Assembly: GCF_024199925.1 (NCBI RefSeq)
Contig: NZ_JANADR010000001.1
Span: 9,427,501-9,491,500 of the forward strand
Reading direction: 5' to 3'
DNA: 64,000 nt
From: Bradyrhizobium sp. CCGUVB1N3
GTDB lineage: Bacteria; Pseudomonadota; Alphaproteobacteria; Rhizobiales; Xanthobacteraceae
Both the position numbers and the translations under genes were made by a program. The notes under the pieces were generated by a model. The model made no database searches and was not told where the DNA came from. It saw only the letters and a program-made list of their open reading frames with translations. This document shows positions 49,614 to 58,002 of the stretch, in pieces (position 1 is the stretch's first letter; each line of letters begins with the position of its first letter).

Positions 49614-52600
49614 ATGCCGCCAATGGCGCGACAGGCTGCCGCTGGATTTTGGTCGCGAGCCCGCGCCTTGGTATTGACCTCGGCGCCGGGCGCGCGCCGT
49701 CATGTCCGCGCGCTGTCCACACTGGCCGCCTGCCTGTTGGTGGGCCTGGCTTCGCCTGCGCGCGCCGAACCGGTGCGGGGCGAGGCGACGTTCTCGGCCG
49801 CCGGCGGCTTTGCGCGCCTCGTCATCAAGCTCGGCGAGGACGTTTCCTCCGAGGTGACGACCGCGGGCTCGATCCTGATCATCCGCTTCGAGCGACCGGT
49901 CGATGTGCCGGTCGATCGCATCCCGGAGGGAGCACCCGACTACGTCAATTCCGCGCGGCGCGATCCCGACGGCGGGGCGATCCGGCTGTCGCTGGCGCGC
50001 CGCGTCACCGTCAATACCATGAATGCCGGCGAGCGGACCTTCGTCGACCTTCTGCCCGAGGGTTGGAAGGGCGCGCCGCCGAGCCTGCCGATGGACGTGG
50101 TGAAGGAACTCTCCGATCGCGCGCGTGCCGCCGAGCGCGCGCTGCGCGCCCAACGCGTGGCCGCCGAGACCAAGAAGCGTCCGCCGATCCGCGTTCGCGC
50201 CTCGGTGCAACCGACCTTCGTGCGCTTCGTCTTCGAGATGCCCGACGGCGTCGGCGTCTCTTCGGTGCTCAACGAGCAGAAACTGACGCTCGCCTTCAAC
50301 GCCAATCTCAACTTCGATCTCGCCGACGCGGTCGTGGCAGCCCCGCCGAACGTGGCCTCGATCAAGCAGAAGGCCGACATCGACCAGACCAATGTCGAGA
50401 TCGCGCTGATCGGCGAGGCCGACGTGCACTCTTTCCGCGACGACAAGAACTATGTCGTCGACGTCGCCTTCCAGCCGGACAAGAACAAGGCCGCGACGAC
50501 GGCCGAGCAGGTCCTGGCACCGGCAAAGCCGGCCGCGGCCCATGGACCGCATGCGGCGGCCGAGAAGAAGGAGATGCCGCGCGAGCTCGCGCCGCCCACC
50601 TCCGAGGCCATCGCGCGCGAGGCGAAGATCGAGGTGAAGCCTGAGGCGGCGGGCGCGCCGCCAGCTGCCGAAGCGCCGAAGCCCGCGCCGGTGCAGGCCG
50701 CGCCCGAACCTGTTGCGGCTGAAGCTGCGCATCCGGCCGAGACGCCGAAACCTGCGCCAGCGGCTGCAGAGGCCGCGGCGCCGGCTGCCGCGCCGAAACC
50801 CGCGGCACCGATGGCGGCCGAAGCGCCGAAGGAGCCGGTGAAGGAGGCCGCGAAGGAGCCGGTCAAGGACGCGCCGAAGGACATGGCGAAAGCCGCACCA
50901 GTCGAGGCGCAGGCTGCGGCCGTCTCGCAAGACGCCGCGCCGAGCGTCGATGCCCGCCGCGACAGCGACGGCCTGCGCGTGACGTTCCCGCTCTCGGTCG
51001 CAACCCCCGCCGCCGCGTTCCGTCGCGGCGACACGGTCTGGCTGGTGTTCGATACGCAGAAAGCCATCGATGTCGAGCCGATCCGCGCCAAGGGCGGCGC
51101 GATGATCGGCGAGGTCAGCCGCACGCCGCTCGACAAGGGCCAGGCCATCCGCATCCGCCTCAACCGGCCGCTGGTCTATTCGCTGTCGAGCGAGGAGAAC
51201 GGCAAGGAGACCAACTGGCTCCTGACGCTCGCCGACAAGATCCAGGCGACGCCGCTGCCGTTGATGATGATGCGCAACATCACCGACCCGGCGCTCGCCA
51301 ATATCGCGATCCCCTTCGCCAATCCGGGCTTGCTGCACAAGCTGACCGATCCCGACGCCGGCGACACCCTCTATGTCGTCACCGCGCCACGGCCGGTTCG
51401 TGGCTTCATCAAGCGGCAGGACCTGGTCGATCTCTCGCTGCTCGAATCCGCGCACGGCATCGCCATTCGTCCGAACTCCGACGAGGTCGGCGTCGAGGTC
51501 GGCTCCGACAAGGTGATCCTCGGCAAGAAGGGCGGGCTGACGCTCTCGCCGGTTGACGTCTCCGCCGAGCGCGCGCCGACCGCGGTGCGGCCGGTCTTCA
51601 ACATCGAGGAATGGCGCAAGGGCCAGTCCGAGCTGTTCATGAACCGGCAGAGCGCGCTGGTCGCCGCGATCGCGGCGGTCGAGCCGGCGCAGCGCTCGAT
51701 CCCGCGCCTTGACCTCGCGCATTTCTACATGTCGCGCGCCATGTATCACGAGGCCAAGGCGATCACCGACGTCATGCTGAACGATTCCCTCAACAAGGAG
51801 GAATCCTCGGCGCTGATCATGCACGCGATCTCGAGCATCCTGATCGGCCGGCCGGGGCAGGGGCTGAAGGATCTCGCCAATCCCGTGATCGGCAACAGCC
51901 ACGACTCGCAGCTCTGGAAGGCGCTCGCCTATGCGCGCCAGGGCAAATGGGCGGATGCTCGCGAGAAGTTCAAGAACGTTGAGTTCGCCATCGCCTCGCT
52001 GCCGCTCGACGTCCAGCGCATCGTGACGATGGATGCGATGCGGGCCTCGCTCGAGGTGAAGGACTATGCCGGCGCCTCCAAGCGGCGCGGCGAGCTCGAG
52101 GTTGTCGGCGTGCCGCCGGACATGGCGCCGTCCTTCGCGGTGCTGCGCGGCCGGCTCGCCGAAGCGCTCGGCCACGACAAGGACGCACTCGACGACTACA
52201 AGTTCGCGGTCGGCTCGGACGACCGGCCGGCGGCCGCCGAGGCCAAGCAGCTCGAGGTGGCGCTCCGCCAGAAGCGCGACGAGATCACCAAGGACGACGC
52301 GCTGCGCGAGCTCGAGACGCTGGCGATGACCTGGCGCGGCGATGCCATCGAGGTGAAGACGCTCCAGTTGCTGGCGCGGATGTATGCCGACATGGGGCGT
52401 TACCGGGATGCGCTCGCCGCGGCGCGCACCGCGACCAAGCTCCAGCCGAATGCGGACGCCTCGCGCCAGGCGCAGGACCTCGCGCAGGAGCTGTTCGCGC
52501 AGATCTTCCTGAGCTCCAAGGGCGACGATCTTCCGCCGATCGAGGCACTCGGGATGTTCTACGAGTTCCGCGAGCTGACGCCGATCGGCCGGCGCGGCGA

Positions 52601-53378
52601 CGAACTGATCCGCAAGCTTGCCGATCGCCTGGCGTCCATCGATCTGCTCGACCAGGCCGCCGAGCTCCTGCAATACCAGGTCGACCACCGCCTCGAGGGT
52701 GCCGCGCGCGCGCAGGTCGCGGCCCGTCTTGCCATGGTCTATCTCGCCAACCGCAAGCCCGACATGGCGATCTCGGCGCTGCGCGCGAGCCGCATCAGCG
52801 ATCTGTCCGGCGAATTGCGTCAGCAGCGTCTGCTGCTCGAGGCGCGTGCGCAGAGCGACGTCGGCCGTCATGACCTCGCGCTCGACATCGTTTCCAACGT
52901 CGCGGGCCGCGAGGCGATCCGCCTGCGCTCCGACATTTTCTGGGCGGCGCGGCGCTGGCGCGAATCCGCCGAGCAGATCGAGCTCTATTACGGCGAGCGC
53001 TTTCGCGACTTCAAGCCGCTCAACGCGGTCGAGAAGAGCGACGTGATCCGTGCCGCCGTCGGCTACGCGCTTGCCGACGATGCGATCGGGCTGTCACGCT
53101 TCCGCGAGAAATACGCGCCCTTGATGAGCGAGAGCTCCGACCGGCTCGCCTTCAACATAGCGAGCAAGCCGGCGGCCGCCTCCAGCGCCGAATTCGCCGA
53201 GATCGCGAAGCTCGCTGCCAGCGTCGACACGCTTGACGGCTTCCTGCGCGAGATGAAGCAGCGCTTCCCCGATGCCACCGCCCGCGCGCCCATGCCGCCG
53301 CAGGCCAAGGACGAGACCGAGCACACCGGCTCGCTGCCCGCGATCCCGCCGGTGAGGCAGATCAAGATGACCCGCTAG
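49614..53378 (+). CDS. Large exported TPR-type protein inside the flagellar region
   Basis: 1254 residues from the ATG at 49614 (ATG at 49623 also possible). Signal peptide RALSTLAACLLVGLASPARA. Residues about 50-260 are an AMIN-like beta-rich region (FARLVIKLGEDVSSEVTTAGSILIIRFERPVDV). Residues about 290-440 are an Ala/Pro/Lys/Glu-rich linker. A second beta domain runs to about 690. The last 550 residues are helical TPR-like repeats (AHFYMSRAMYHEAKAITDVML, LQLLARMYADMGRYRDALAAARTATKLQPN). A periplasmic scaffold, possibly binding peptidoglycan through the AMIN-like parts. A perfect CtrA-type box and the flagellar neighbours suggest a motility or polar role; I do not recognise a named homologue. 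Confidence 0.75.
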   Translation: MPPMARQAAAGFWSRARALVLTSAPGARRHVRALSTLAACLLVGLASPARAEPVRGEATFSAAGGFARLVIKLGEDVSSEVTTAGSILIIRFERPVDVPVDRIPEGAPDYVNSARRDPDGGAIRLSLARRVTVNTMNAGERTFVDLLPEGWKGAPPSLPMDVVKELSDRARAAERALRAQRVAAETKKRPPIRVRASVQPTFVRFVFEMPDGVGVSSVLNEQKLTLAFNANLNFDLADAVVAAPPNVASIKQKADIDQTNVEIALIGEADVHSFRDDKNYVVDVAFQPDKNKAATTAEQVLAPAKPAAAHGPHAAAEKKEMPRELAPPTSEAIAREAKIEVKPEAAGAPPAAEAPKPAPVQAAPEPVAAEAAHPAETPKPAPAAAEAAAPAAAPKPAAPMAAEAPKEPVKEAAKEPVKDAPKDMAKAAPVEAQAAAVSQDAAPSVDARRDSDGLRVTFPLSVATPAAAFRRGDTVWLVFDTQKAIDVEPIRAKGGAMIGEVSRTPLDKGQAIRIRLNRPLVYSLSSEENGKETNWLLTLADKIQATPLPLMMMRNITDPALANIAIPFANPGLLHKLTDPDAGDTLYVVTAPRPVRGFIKRQDLVDLSLLESAHGIAIRPNSDEVGVEVGSDKVILGKKGGLTLSPVDVSAERAPTAVRPVFNIEEWRKGQSELFMNRQSALVAAIAAVEPAQRSIPRLDLAHFYMSRAMYHEAKAITDVMLNDSLNKEESSALIMHAISSILIGRPGQGLKDLANPVIGNSHDSQLWKALAYARQGKWADAREKFKNVEFAIASLPLDVQRIVTMDAMRASLEVKDYAGASKRRGELEVVGVPPDMAPSFAVLRGRLAEALGHDKDALDDYKFAVGSDDRPAAAEAKQLEVALRQKRDEITKDDALRELETLAMTWRGDAIEVKTLQLLARMYADMGRYRDALAAARTATKLQPNADASRQAQDLAQELFAQIFLSSKGDDLPPIEALGMFYEFRELTPIGRRGDELIRKLADRLASIDLLDQAAELLQYQVDHRLEGAARAQVAARLAMVYLANRKPDMAISALRASRISDLSGELRQQRLLLEARAQSDVGRHDLALDIVSNVAGREAIRLRSDIFWAARRWRESAEQIELYYGERFRDFKPLNAVEKSDVIRAAVGYALADDAIGLSRFREKYAPLMSESSDRLAFNIASKPAAASSAEFAEIAKLAASVDTLDGFLREMKQRFPDATARAPMPPQAKDETEHTGSLPAIPPVRQIKMTR

Positions 53379-53383
53379 GCCCT

Positions 53384-53536
53384 CTGACCATCTCGATCCT
53401 GCGCGACGGCGACAGCGGGGAGTTCCGCGCCAAGGCCGACCGGGCCACCATCGACAAGCCCGGCTACCCCGAATGTGTCGTCATGCTCGTGCAGATCGGG
53501 CATCACCTCAGCAAGCACTATGACGTGAAGGGGTAG
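53384..53536 (+). pseudogene. Possible gene fragment without a start codon
   Basis: 51 codons open from just after the TPR stop, reading LTISILRDGDSGEFRAKAD and on to MLVQIGHHLSKHYDVKG. The residue mix looks protein-like, but no start codon or ribosome site is present. It may be the end of a lost gene. Confidence 0.25.
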
Positions 53537-53555
53537 AGGACCTCGCAACGAGGCG

Positions 53556-54311
53556 TCAGCCCCCGTAACTCTGCACCAAACTCCCTGCCACCAGCGACCA
53601 GCCGTCCACCAGCACGAAGAAGATCAGCTTGAACGGCAGCGACACCACCGCCGGCGGCAACATCATCATGCCCATCGACATCAGGACCGAGGCGACGACG
53701 AGGTCGATGATCAGGAAGGGCAGGAACAGGAGGAAGCCGATCTCGAAGGCGCGCTTCAGCTCGGAGATCATGAAGGCGGGGATGAGGATGCGGAGCGCGA
53801 GCTCGTCCGGCGTCGCGGGCGGTGCTTCGCCCGAGAGGTCCATGAAGAGTTTCAGATCCTTCTCGCGCACGTTCTTCTGCATGAAGCCGCGCAGGGGGAC
53901 TGAGGCGCGCTCGAGTGCGGCCTCGACGGTGATCTGGTTGGCGACCAGCGGCTTGATGCCGTCATCATAGGATTTCTGCAGGACCGGTCCCATCACGAAG
54001 AAGGTGAGGAACATCGCGAGCGCGATGATCACCGAGTTCGGCGGCGCGGTCGCGGTGCCCATGGCGGTGCGCAGCAACGACAGCACGACCACGATGCGCG
54101 TGAACGACGTCATCATGACCAGGATCGACGGCGCGATCGACAGCACCGTGAGCAGCGCGATGAGCTGGATCGCGCGCTCGGTGACGCCGCCGCCACCCTG
54201 GCCGCCGAGATTGATGCTGATGTCCTGCGCATGCGCAGGCGCCGCCAGGAGAGCGGCGCCGATCAGGACAGGAAGGAAAAAAACTCTACGCGGGAAAGCC
54301 GGGCGTCTCAC
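53556..54311 (-). CDS. fliP: Flagellar export gate protein FliP
   Basis: 251 residues; GTG start at 54311 overlapping the fliO stop. Signal peptide (VFFLPVLIGAALLAAPAHA), then QLIALLTVLSIAPSILVMMTSFTRIVVVLSLLR and PAFMISELKRAFEIGFLLFLPFLIIDLVVASVLMSMGMMMLPP, the FliP hallmark. It forms the core of the export gate with FliQ and FliR, whose genes lie in the operon at 55.6 kb. Confidence 0.97.
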   Translation of the reverse strand: MRRPAFPRRVFFLPVLIGAALLAAPAHAQDISINLGGQGGGGVTERAIQLIALLTVLSIAPSILVMMTSFTRIVVVLSLLRTAMGTATAPPNSVIIALAMFLTFFVMGPVLQKSYDDGIKPLVANQITVEAALERASVPLRGFMQKNVREKDLKLFMDLSGEAPPATPDELALRILIPAFMISELKRAFEIGFLLFLPFLIIDLVVASVLMSMGMMMLPPAVVSLPFKLIFFVLVDGWSLVAGSLVQSYGG

Positions 54312-55246
54312 GAAGACGGCTTCGGACGGCCGAGGAGCGAGGCCATCTCGTCTTCGAGATTTTCAAAGCTCGTCTTTGCGGGCGCAGCCGGGGCAGGTGC
54401 CTCGTTGCGCGACGGGCGCACCGCGGGTGCCGGCGGCTCGGGCGCAACGGGAGGCGCGACCGTCTCGCCGGCGGGCCGGCGCAGTGCGGCCTCGAGTCGC
54501 TGCGCCATCTCGGCGAGATTCTGCTCGGCGCTCGAGGGCCCGGCCGGGGGCGGAGGCGCCGGCGGGGCAGGAGGTGCCGGGGGAGGCGGTGGCGGCGCGG
54601 CGGCGCGCACCGGCGGAACCTTCGCCGGCTCGCTCTGGCGCGGGGGACGCGGCATCATCGGCTCGCTGCGCGGGACGCGCGGCGGCATCGGCTCGGGCCT
54701 CGCCTGCGGCTCGCGCTCGGGGCGCGGCGCGATCGGTTCGGCGCTGAAGCCGGCGAGCGGATCGCTGCGGCGCTCGGTGAGCGCAGGCGCGGGGCGGCGC
54801 ACTTCGTCGGCGAAGGAGGGGCGCGCAGGCCGCGGCGGCGGCTCGGGCATCTGAGGCTCGGAGTGGTCGAGCAATTCGGGGCGCGGCGAGGGCTCATCCC
54901 AGGCGGCAGGTTCGGGCATCGGGGCGAGGCGCGGCGGCTCGGCATTCCCCGACCGTTGCGGCAACTGATCGCGACTCGGGGCGGCACGCACGATGTTGGG
55001 CTCGACGACGATGTCGGTCGGACCGCCGATCATCAGGAGATGTTCGACATTGTCGCGCCGGACCAGCACCAGGCGGCGGCGTCCGTCGACGGCGGCGGCA
55101 TCGATCACGGCAAGCCGGGGCATCCGGCCGCGCTGCGTGTTGGCGCCCAGCCGGTTCGTCGCGAATCGGCGAACCAGCCACGCGGCCAAGCCGATCAGCG
55201 CCAGAACGACGATGAACGCGAAGATAAAGGTCAAAGGGCCTTGCAT
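54308..55246 (-). CDS. fliO: FliO-type flagellar export assembly protein with long proline-rich tail
   Basis: 312 residues from the ATG at 55246. One membrane helix (LTFIFAFIVVLALIGLAAWLVRRF, about 4-27), then the short FliO domain RMPRLAVIDAAAVDGRRRLVLVRRDNVEHLLMIGGPTDIVVE. From about residue 90 on the protein is a Pro/Arg/Glu-rich disordered tail with a run of prolines near 225-245, ending in a helix SFENLEDEMASLLGRPKPSS. FliO chaperones FliP ring formation. Translationally coupled to fliP. Confidence 0.88.
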   Translation of the reverse strand: MQGPLTFIFAFIVVLALIGLAAWLVRRFATNRLGANTQRGRMPRLAVIDAAAVDGRRRLVLVRRDNVEHLLMIGGPTDIVVEPNIVRAAPSRDQLPQRSGNAEPPRLAPMPEPAAWDEPSPRPELLDHSEPQMPEPPPRPARPSFADEVRRPAPALTERRSDPLAGFSAEPIAPRPEREPQARPEPMPPRVPRSEPMMPRPPRQSEPAKVPPVRAAAPPPPPPAPPAPPAPPPPAGPSSAEQNLAEMAQRLEAALRRPAGETVAPPVAPEPPAPAVRPSRNEAPAPAAPAKTSFENLEDEMASLLGRPKPSS

Positions 55247-55596
55247 ACTTGTCCCCGGCATATGGCGCTTGTCTCATGCGGCCAATGGTCGAAATCCATC
55301 CCGACCAACAGCTCGCGACGCCCCAGAAGTTCGATCCCTTAACACCCAACGGCAAGTTCTGCCGTCCCCAGTTCTTAATAACCCATGAATCGTCCGATCC
55401 AAAACGACTTCTTGGGGATTGTTCCGGAGCCAAGCGGTTGGGTTAACGAGTATTTTGGAGGCGTAGAATCACGGGGACGAAACTTTGGCGTCTCAAGGAG
55501 GGACATCTGCCGGTGACATCTTAACCAGCCGTTAACCATACACGCGGCAAATTCTGCCTAGCTCCGGGTCTGATCCGGGGCAAGGAGCCGCAAGCC
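55247..55596. promoter_or_regulatory. Divergent fliO / flgB control region
   Basis: 350 bases without a gene. The flgB side carries a perfect CtrA-type box at 55521-55535. The fliO side has several TTAA motifs (55337, 55375, 55443) but none in N7 pairs. Confidence 0.5.
55521..55535 (+). promoter_or_regulatory. CtrA-type box before flgB
   Basis: TTAACCAGCCGTTAA, perfect TTAA-N7-TTAA followed by CCAT, about 60 bases before the flgB ATG. In Caulobacter the early basal-body operons are direct CtrA targets, which supports this reading. Confidence 0.7.
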
Positions 55597-56001
55597 ATGT
55601 CCATCAACGACCTCCCGGTGCTCTCGGCGCTTCGCACCAAGATGCAGTGGCACCAGGAACGCCAGCGCGTCCTGTCCGAGAACGTCTCCAATTCCGACAC
55701 GCCCAGCTTCCGGCCGCGCGACCTGGTCGAGCCCAAGTTCGATAAGGCCGGCGCGGTCACCGGCTCGATGGGGCCGATCGCGATGGCCCGCACCAGCGCC
55801 TCGCACATGACGCCGTCGGGCGCGCCGTCGAGCTTCGACCAGAACAAGAATGCGGGCTTCGAGACACGCCCTGCGGGCAACGCGGTCAATCTCGAGGAGG
55901 AGATGATGAAGTCCGCCACGAACCAGATGGATTACGCGGCCGCGACCTCGCTCTACTCCAAGAGCCTGCACCTTCTGAAGACAGCAATCGGTAAGGGCTA
56001 G
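55597..56001 (+). CDS. flgB: Proximal rod protein FlgB
   Basis: 134 residues, standard length. LSALRTKMQWHQERQRVLSENVSNSDTPSFRPRDL is the rod motif. The end VNLEEEMMKSATNQMDYAAATSLYSKSLHLLKTAI is the C-terminal helix. First gene of flgB-flgC-fliE-fliQ-fliR-flhB; a dispersed repeat begins at its stop codon. Confidence 0.95.
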   Translation: MSINDLPVLSALRTKMQWHQERQRVLSENVSNSDTPSFRPRDLVEPKFDKAGAVTGSMGPIAMARTSASHMTPSGAPSSFDQNKNAGFETRPAGNAVNLEEEMMKSATNQMDYAAATSLYSKSLHLLKTAIGKG

Positions 56002-56049
56002 AGCATGATCCGGAAAAGTGTGCAGCGGTTTTCCGAAGAGATCATGCTC
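56001..56049. repeat. Dispersed palindromic repeat between flgB and flgC
   Basis: GAGCATGATCCGGAAAAGTG followed by a short centre and CGGTTTTCCGAAGAGATCATGCTC: an imperfect inverted repeat that shares its arms with the element at 38655-38756. It starts on the last base of the flgB stop and can form a strong hairpin in the operon mRNA. Confidence 0.85.
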
Positions 56050-56076
56050 AAACCAAAGAGCTAGCGGAGGCGCATC

Positions 56077-56502
56077 ATGGCGAATGACAGCAGCGACTTC
56101 GCCCGTTCGATGGCGATTGCGACCTCCGGCCTGCGCGCGCAGGCCGGGCGCATGCGGGTGATCTCGGAGAACATCGCGAACGCGGATTCCACCGCCCAGA
56201 CCGCCGGCGGTGATCCCTACCGGCGCAAGGTGCCGACCTTCTCCTCCGCGCTCGACCGCTCGCTGGACGCACAGGTCGTCACTCTCGGCAAGATCAAGCC
56301 CGACCAGTCCAACTTCCGCGTCAAATACGAGCCGAATAATCCGGCCTCGGACGCAAGCGGCAACGTCAAATATCCGAACGTGAACTCGGTGGTCGAAATG
56401 ACCGACATGCGCGATGCGCAGCGGTCCTATGAAGCCAATCTCAACATCATCAGTGCGACGCGCCGGATGATCCAGCGCACGCTCGACATCCTCAAGGCCT
56501 GA
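56077..56502 (+). CDS. flgC: Proximal rod protein FlgC
   Basis: 141 residues. SMAIATSGLRAQAGRMRVISENIANADST and the end YPNVNSVVEMTDMRDAQRSYEANLNIISATRRMIQRTLDIL are the FlgC signature. Preceded by AGCGGAGG as ribosome site. It follows flgB after a repeat element and precedes fliE by 17 bases. Confidence 0.96.
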   Translation: MANDSSDFARSMAIATSGLRAQAGRMRVISENIANADSTAQTAGGDPYRRKVPTFSSALDRSLDAQVVTLGKIKPDQSNFRVKYEPNNPASDASGNVKYPNVNSVVEMTDMRDAQRSYEANLNIISATRRMIQRTLDILKA

Positions 56503-56519
56503 ACAGGAGGCTCAAAGCC

Positions 56520-56828
56520 ATGGCTTCACCGACGATTGCTGCCAACGCCTATGCCAACCTCGCGCGCGTGCTGGAAAACAGCGCCGCCGGCAAGGGATCG
56601 GAGACGAACGGCCCGTCCTTCGCCGCGCTGCTCAAGGACTCCGTCGGCAGCGTCATCGAATCCGGCCGCAAATCCGATGCGCAGACGGTAGCCATGGCGA
56701 GCGGCAAGGCCAACGTGATGGACGTGGTGACGGCGGTCGCCGAGACCGACGTCGCCGTCTCGACGCTGGTGTCGGTGCGCGACCGGGTGATCCAGTCCTA
56801 CGAAGACATCATGAAGATGGCGATCTGA
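56520..56828 (+). CDS. fliE: MS ring-rod junction protein FliE
   Basis: 102 residues. The C-terminal GKANVMDVVTAVAETDVAVSTLVSVRDRVIQSYEDIMKM is the FliE signature. It joins the MS ring to the rod and is the first exported substrate. A dispersed repeat lies between it and fliQ. Confidence 0.94.
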   Translation: MASPTIAANAYANLARVLENSAAGKGSETNGPSFAALLKDSVGSVIESGRKSDAQTVAMASGKANVMDVVTAVAETDVAVSTLVSVRDRVIQSYEDIMKMAI

Positions 56829-56837
56829 TCTTCTGTA

Positions 56838-56912
56838 CGTCATTCCGGGGCGGTGCGAAGCACCGAACCCGGGATCTCGAGATTCCGGGTTCGCGCTGCG
56901 CGCGCCCCGGAA
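56838..56912. repeat. Dispersed palindromic repeat between fliE and fliQ
   Basis: GTCATTCCGGGGC at the left, CCCGGGATCTCGAGATTCCGGG in the centre, and GCGCCCCGGAA at the right, with smaller hairpins such as GGTGCGAAGCACC. Same class as the element at 63768-63888, which has the same TCATTCCGGGGC and ATCTCGAGATT parts. Confidence 0.8.
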
Positions 56913-56943
56913 AACTGATGGGTTGTAAGGCGAGAATTCAACA

Positions 56944-57207
56944 ATGACCGGACCTGAAACGCTTGACGTTGCCCGCGATGCGATCTGGACGATCGTGATC
57001 GTGTCGTCGCCGTTGATGGTGGTGGGGCTCGTGGTTGGTGTCGTGGTGTCGCTGTTCCAGGCGCTGACGCAGATCCAGGAGCAGACCCTGATCTACGTGC
57101 CGAAAATCCTCGCGATCTTCGCGACCATGCTGCTGGCATTACCCTTCATGGCCGATGCGCTCCATTCCCACATGCTGCGGATATCGTCGCGAATCATCGG
57201 CGGCTGA
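56944..57207 (+). CDS. fliQ: Flagellar export gate protein FliQ
   Basis: 87 residues, two membrane helices (AIWTIVIVSSPLMVVGLVVGVVVSLFQA and ILAIFATMLLALPFMADALHSHM) with LTQIQEQTLIYVPK between them, the FliQ signature. Part of the FliPQR export gate. Confidence 0.96.
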   Translation: MTGPETLDVARDAIWTIVIVSSPLMVVGLVVGVVVSLFQALTQIQEQTLIYVPKILAIFATMLLALPFMADALHSHMLRISSRIIGG

Positions 57208-57224
57208 TGCAGTATGCGTAAACC

Positions 57225-57995
57225 ATGCGCATCGACGTCTCGCTGCTGCCGGCGCTCGCCGCGGCCTTCATGCTCGCCTTCGCCCGGGTCGGCGCGATGG
57301 TGATGCTGCTGCCGGGCCTCGGCGAGACCAATATTCCGACGCGCATCAAGCTGTCGATCGCGCTGCTGCTCACGCTGATCATCCTGCCGCTACATCGCAA
57401 CGCCTACCATGTCGACATGGGCTCGATCGCCTCGCTCCTGGTGCTGATGCTGCATGAGATCGCGATCGGCATCGTGCTGGGCGCGACCGCCCGCGTGACG
57501 CTCGCCGCCCTCCAGGTCGCCGGCGCCGTGATCGCGCAGCAGATGGGGCTCGGCTTCGTCACCTCAGTCGATCCGACGCAGGGCCAGCAGGGTGTGCTGG
57601 TCGGCAACTTCCTGACCATGCTGGGCGTGACGCTGCTGTTCGCGACCGACAGCCATCACCTCGTGATTGCTGCGCTCAACGACAGCTATGCGATCTTCGC
57701 GCCGGGCGAGACGATGGCAAGCGGCGATGTCGCTTCGCTGGCGACGCGCGCCTTCGCCGCCGCGTTCCGTCTGGGCTTGCAACTCGCCGGGCCGTTCCTG
57801 GTGTTCGGCCTCGTCTTCAATATCGGGCTTGGCGTGCTGGCGCGGCTGATGCCGCAGATGCAGGTCTATTTCGTCGGCGTGCCGCTCTCGATCTTCGCCG
57901 GGTTTCTCGTGCTCGCCGTGGTGCTCGCGGCGATGATGGGCACGTTCCTCGATTACTTCATCGGTGTCATGCACCAGATGATGCCGCTGAAGTGA
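57225..57995 (+). CDS. fliR: Flagellar export gate protein FliR
   Basis: 256 residues, about six membrane segments. AAAFMLAFARVGAMVMLLPGLGETNIPTRIKLSIALLLTL, then LHEIAIGIVLGATARVTLAALQVAGAVIAQQMGLGF and GLGVLARLMPQMQVYFVGVPLSIFAGFLV, the FliR hallmark blocks. Spaced 17 bases from fliQ and 7 from flhB. Confidence 0.96.
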   Translation: MRIDVSLLPALAAAFMLAFARVGAMVMLLPGLGETNIPTRIKLSIALLLTLIILPLHRNAYHVDMGSIASLLVLMLHEIAIGIVLGATARVTLAALQVAGAVIAQQMGLGFVTSVDPTQGQQGVLVGNFLTMLGVTLLFATDSHHLVIAALNDSYAIFAPGETMASGDVASLATRAFAAAFRLGLQLAGPFLVFGLVFNIGLGVLARLMPQMQVYFVGVPLSIFAGFLVLAVVLAAMMGTFLDYFIGVMHQMMPLK

Positions 57996-58002
57996 GGGAT
58001 TG

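Noticed and set aside
49530..52871. A 1113-codon open frame on the minus strand opposite the large TPR gene
   Set aside because: It mirrors the coding strand in a high-GC gene. Composition is Arg/His/Leu-rich without any domain, and the plus-strand gene has a signal peptide, TPR pattern and promoter box.
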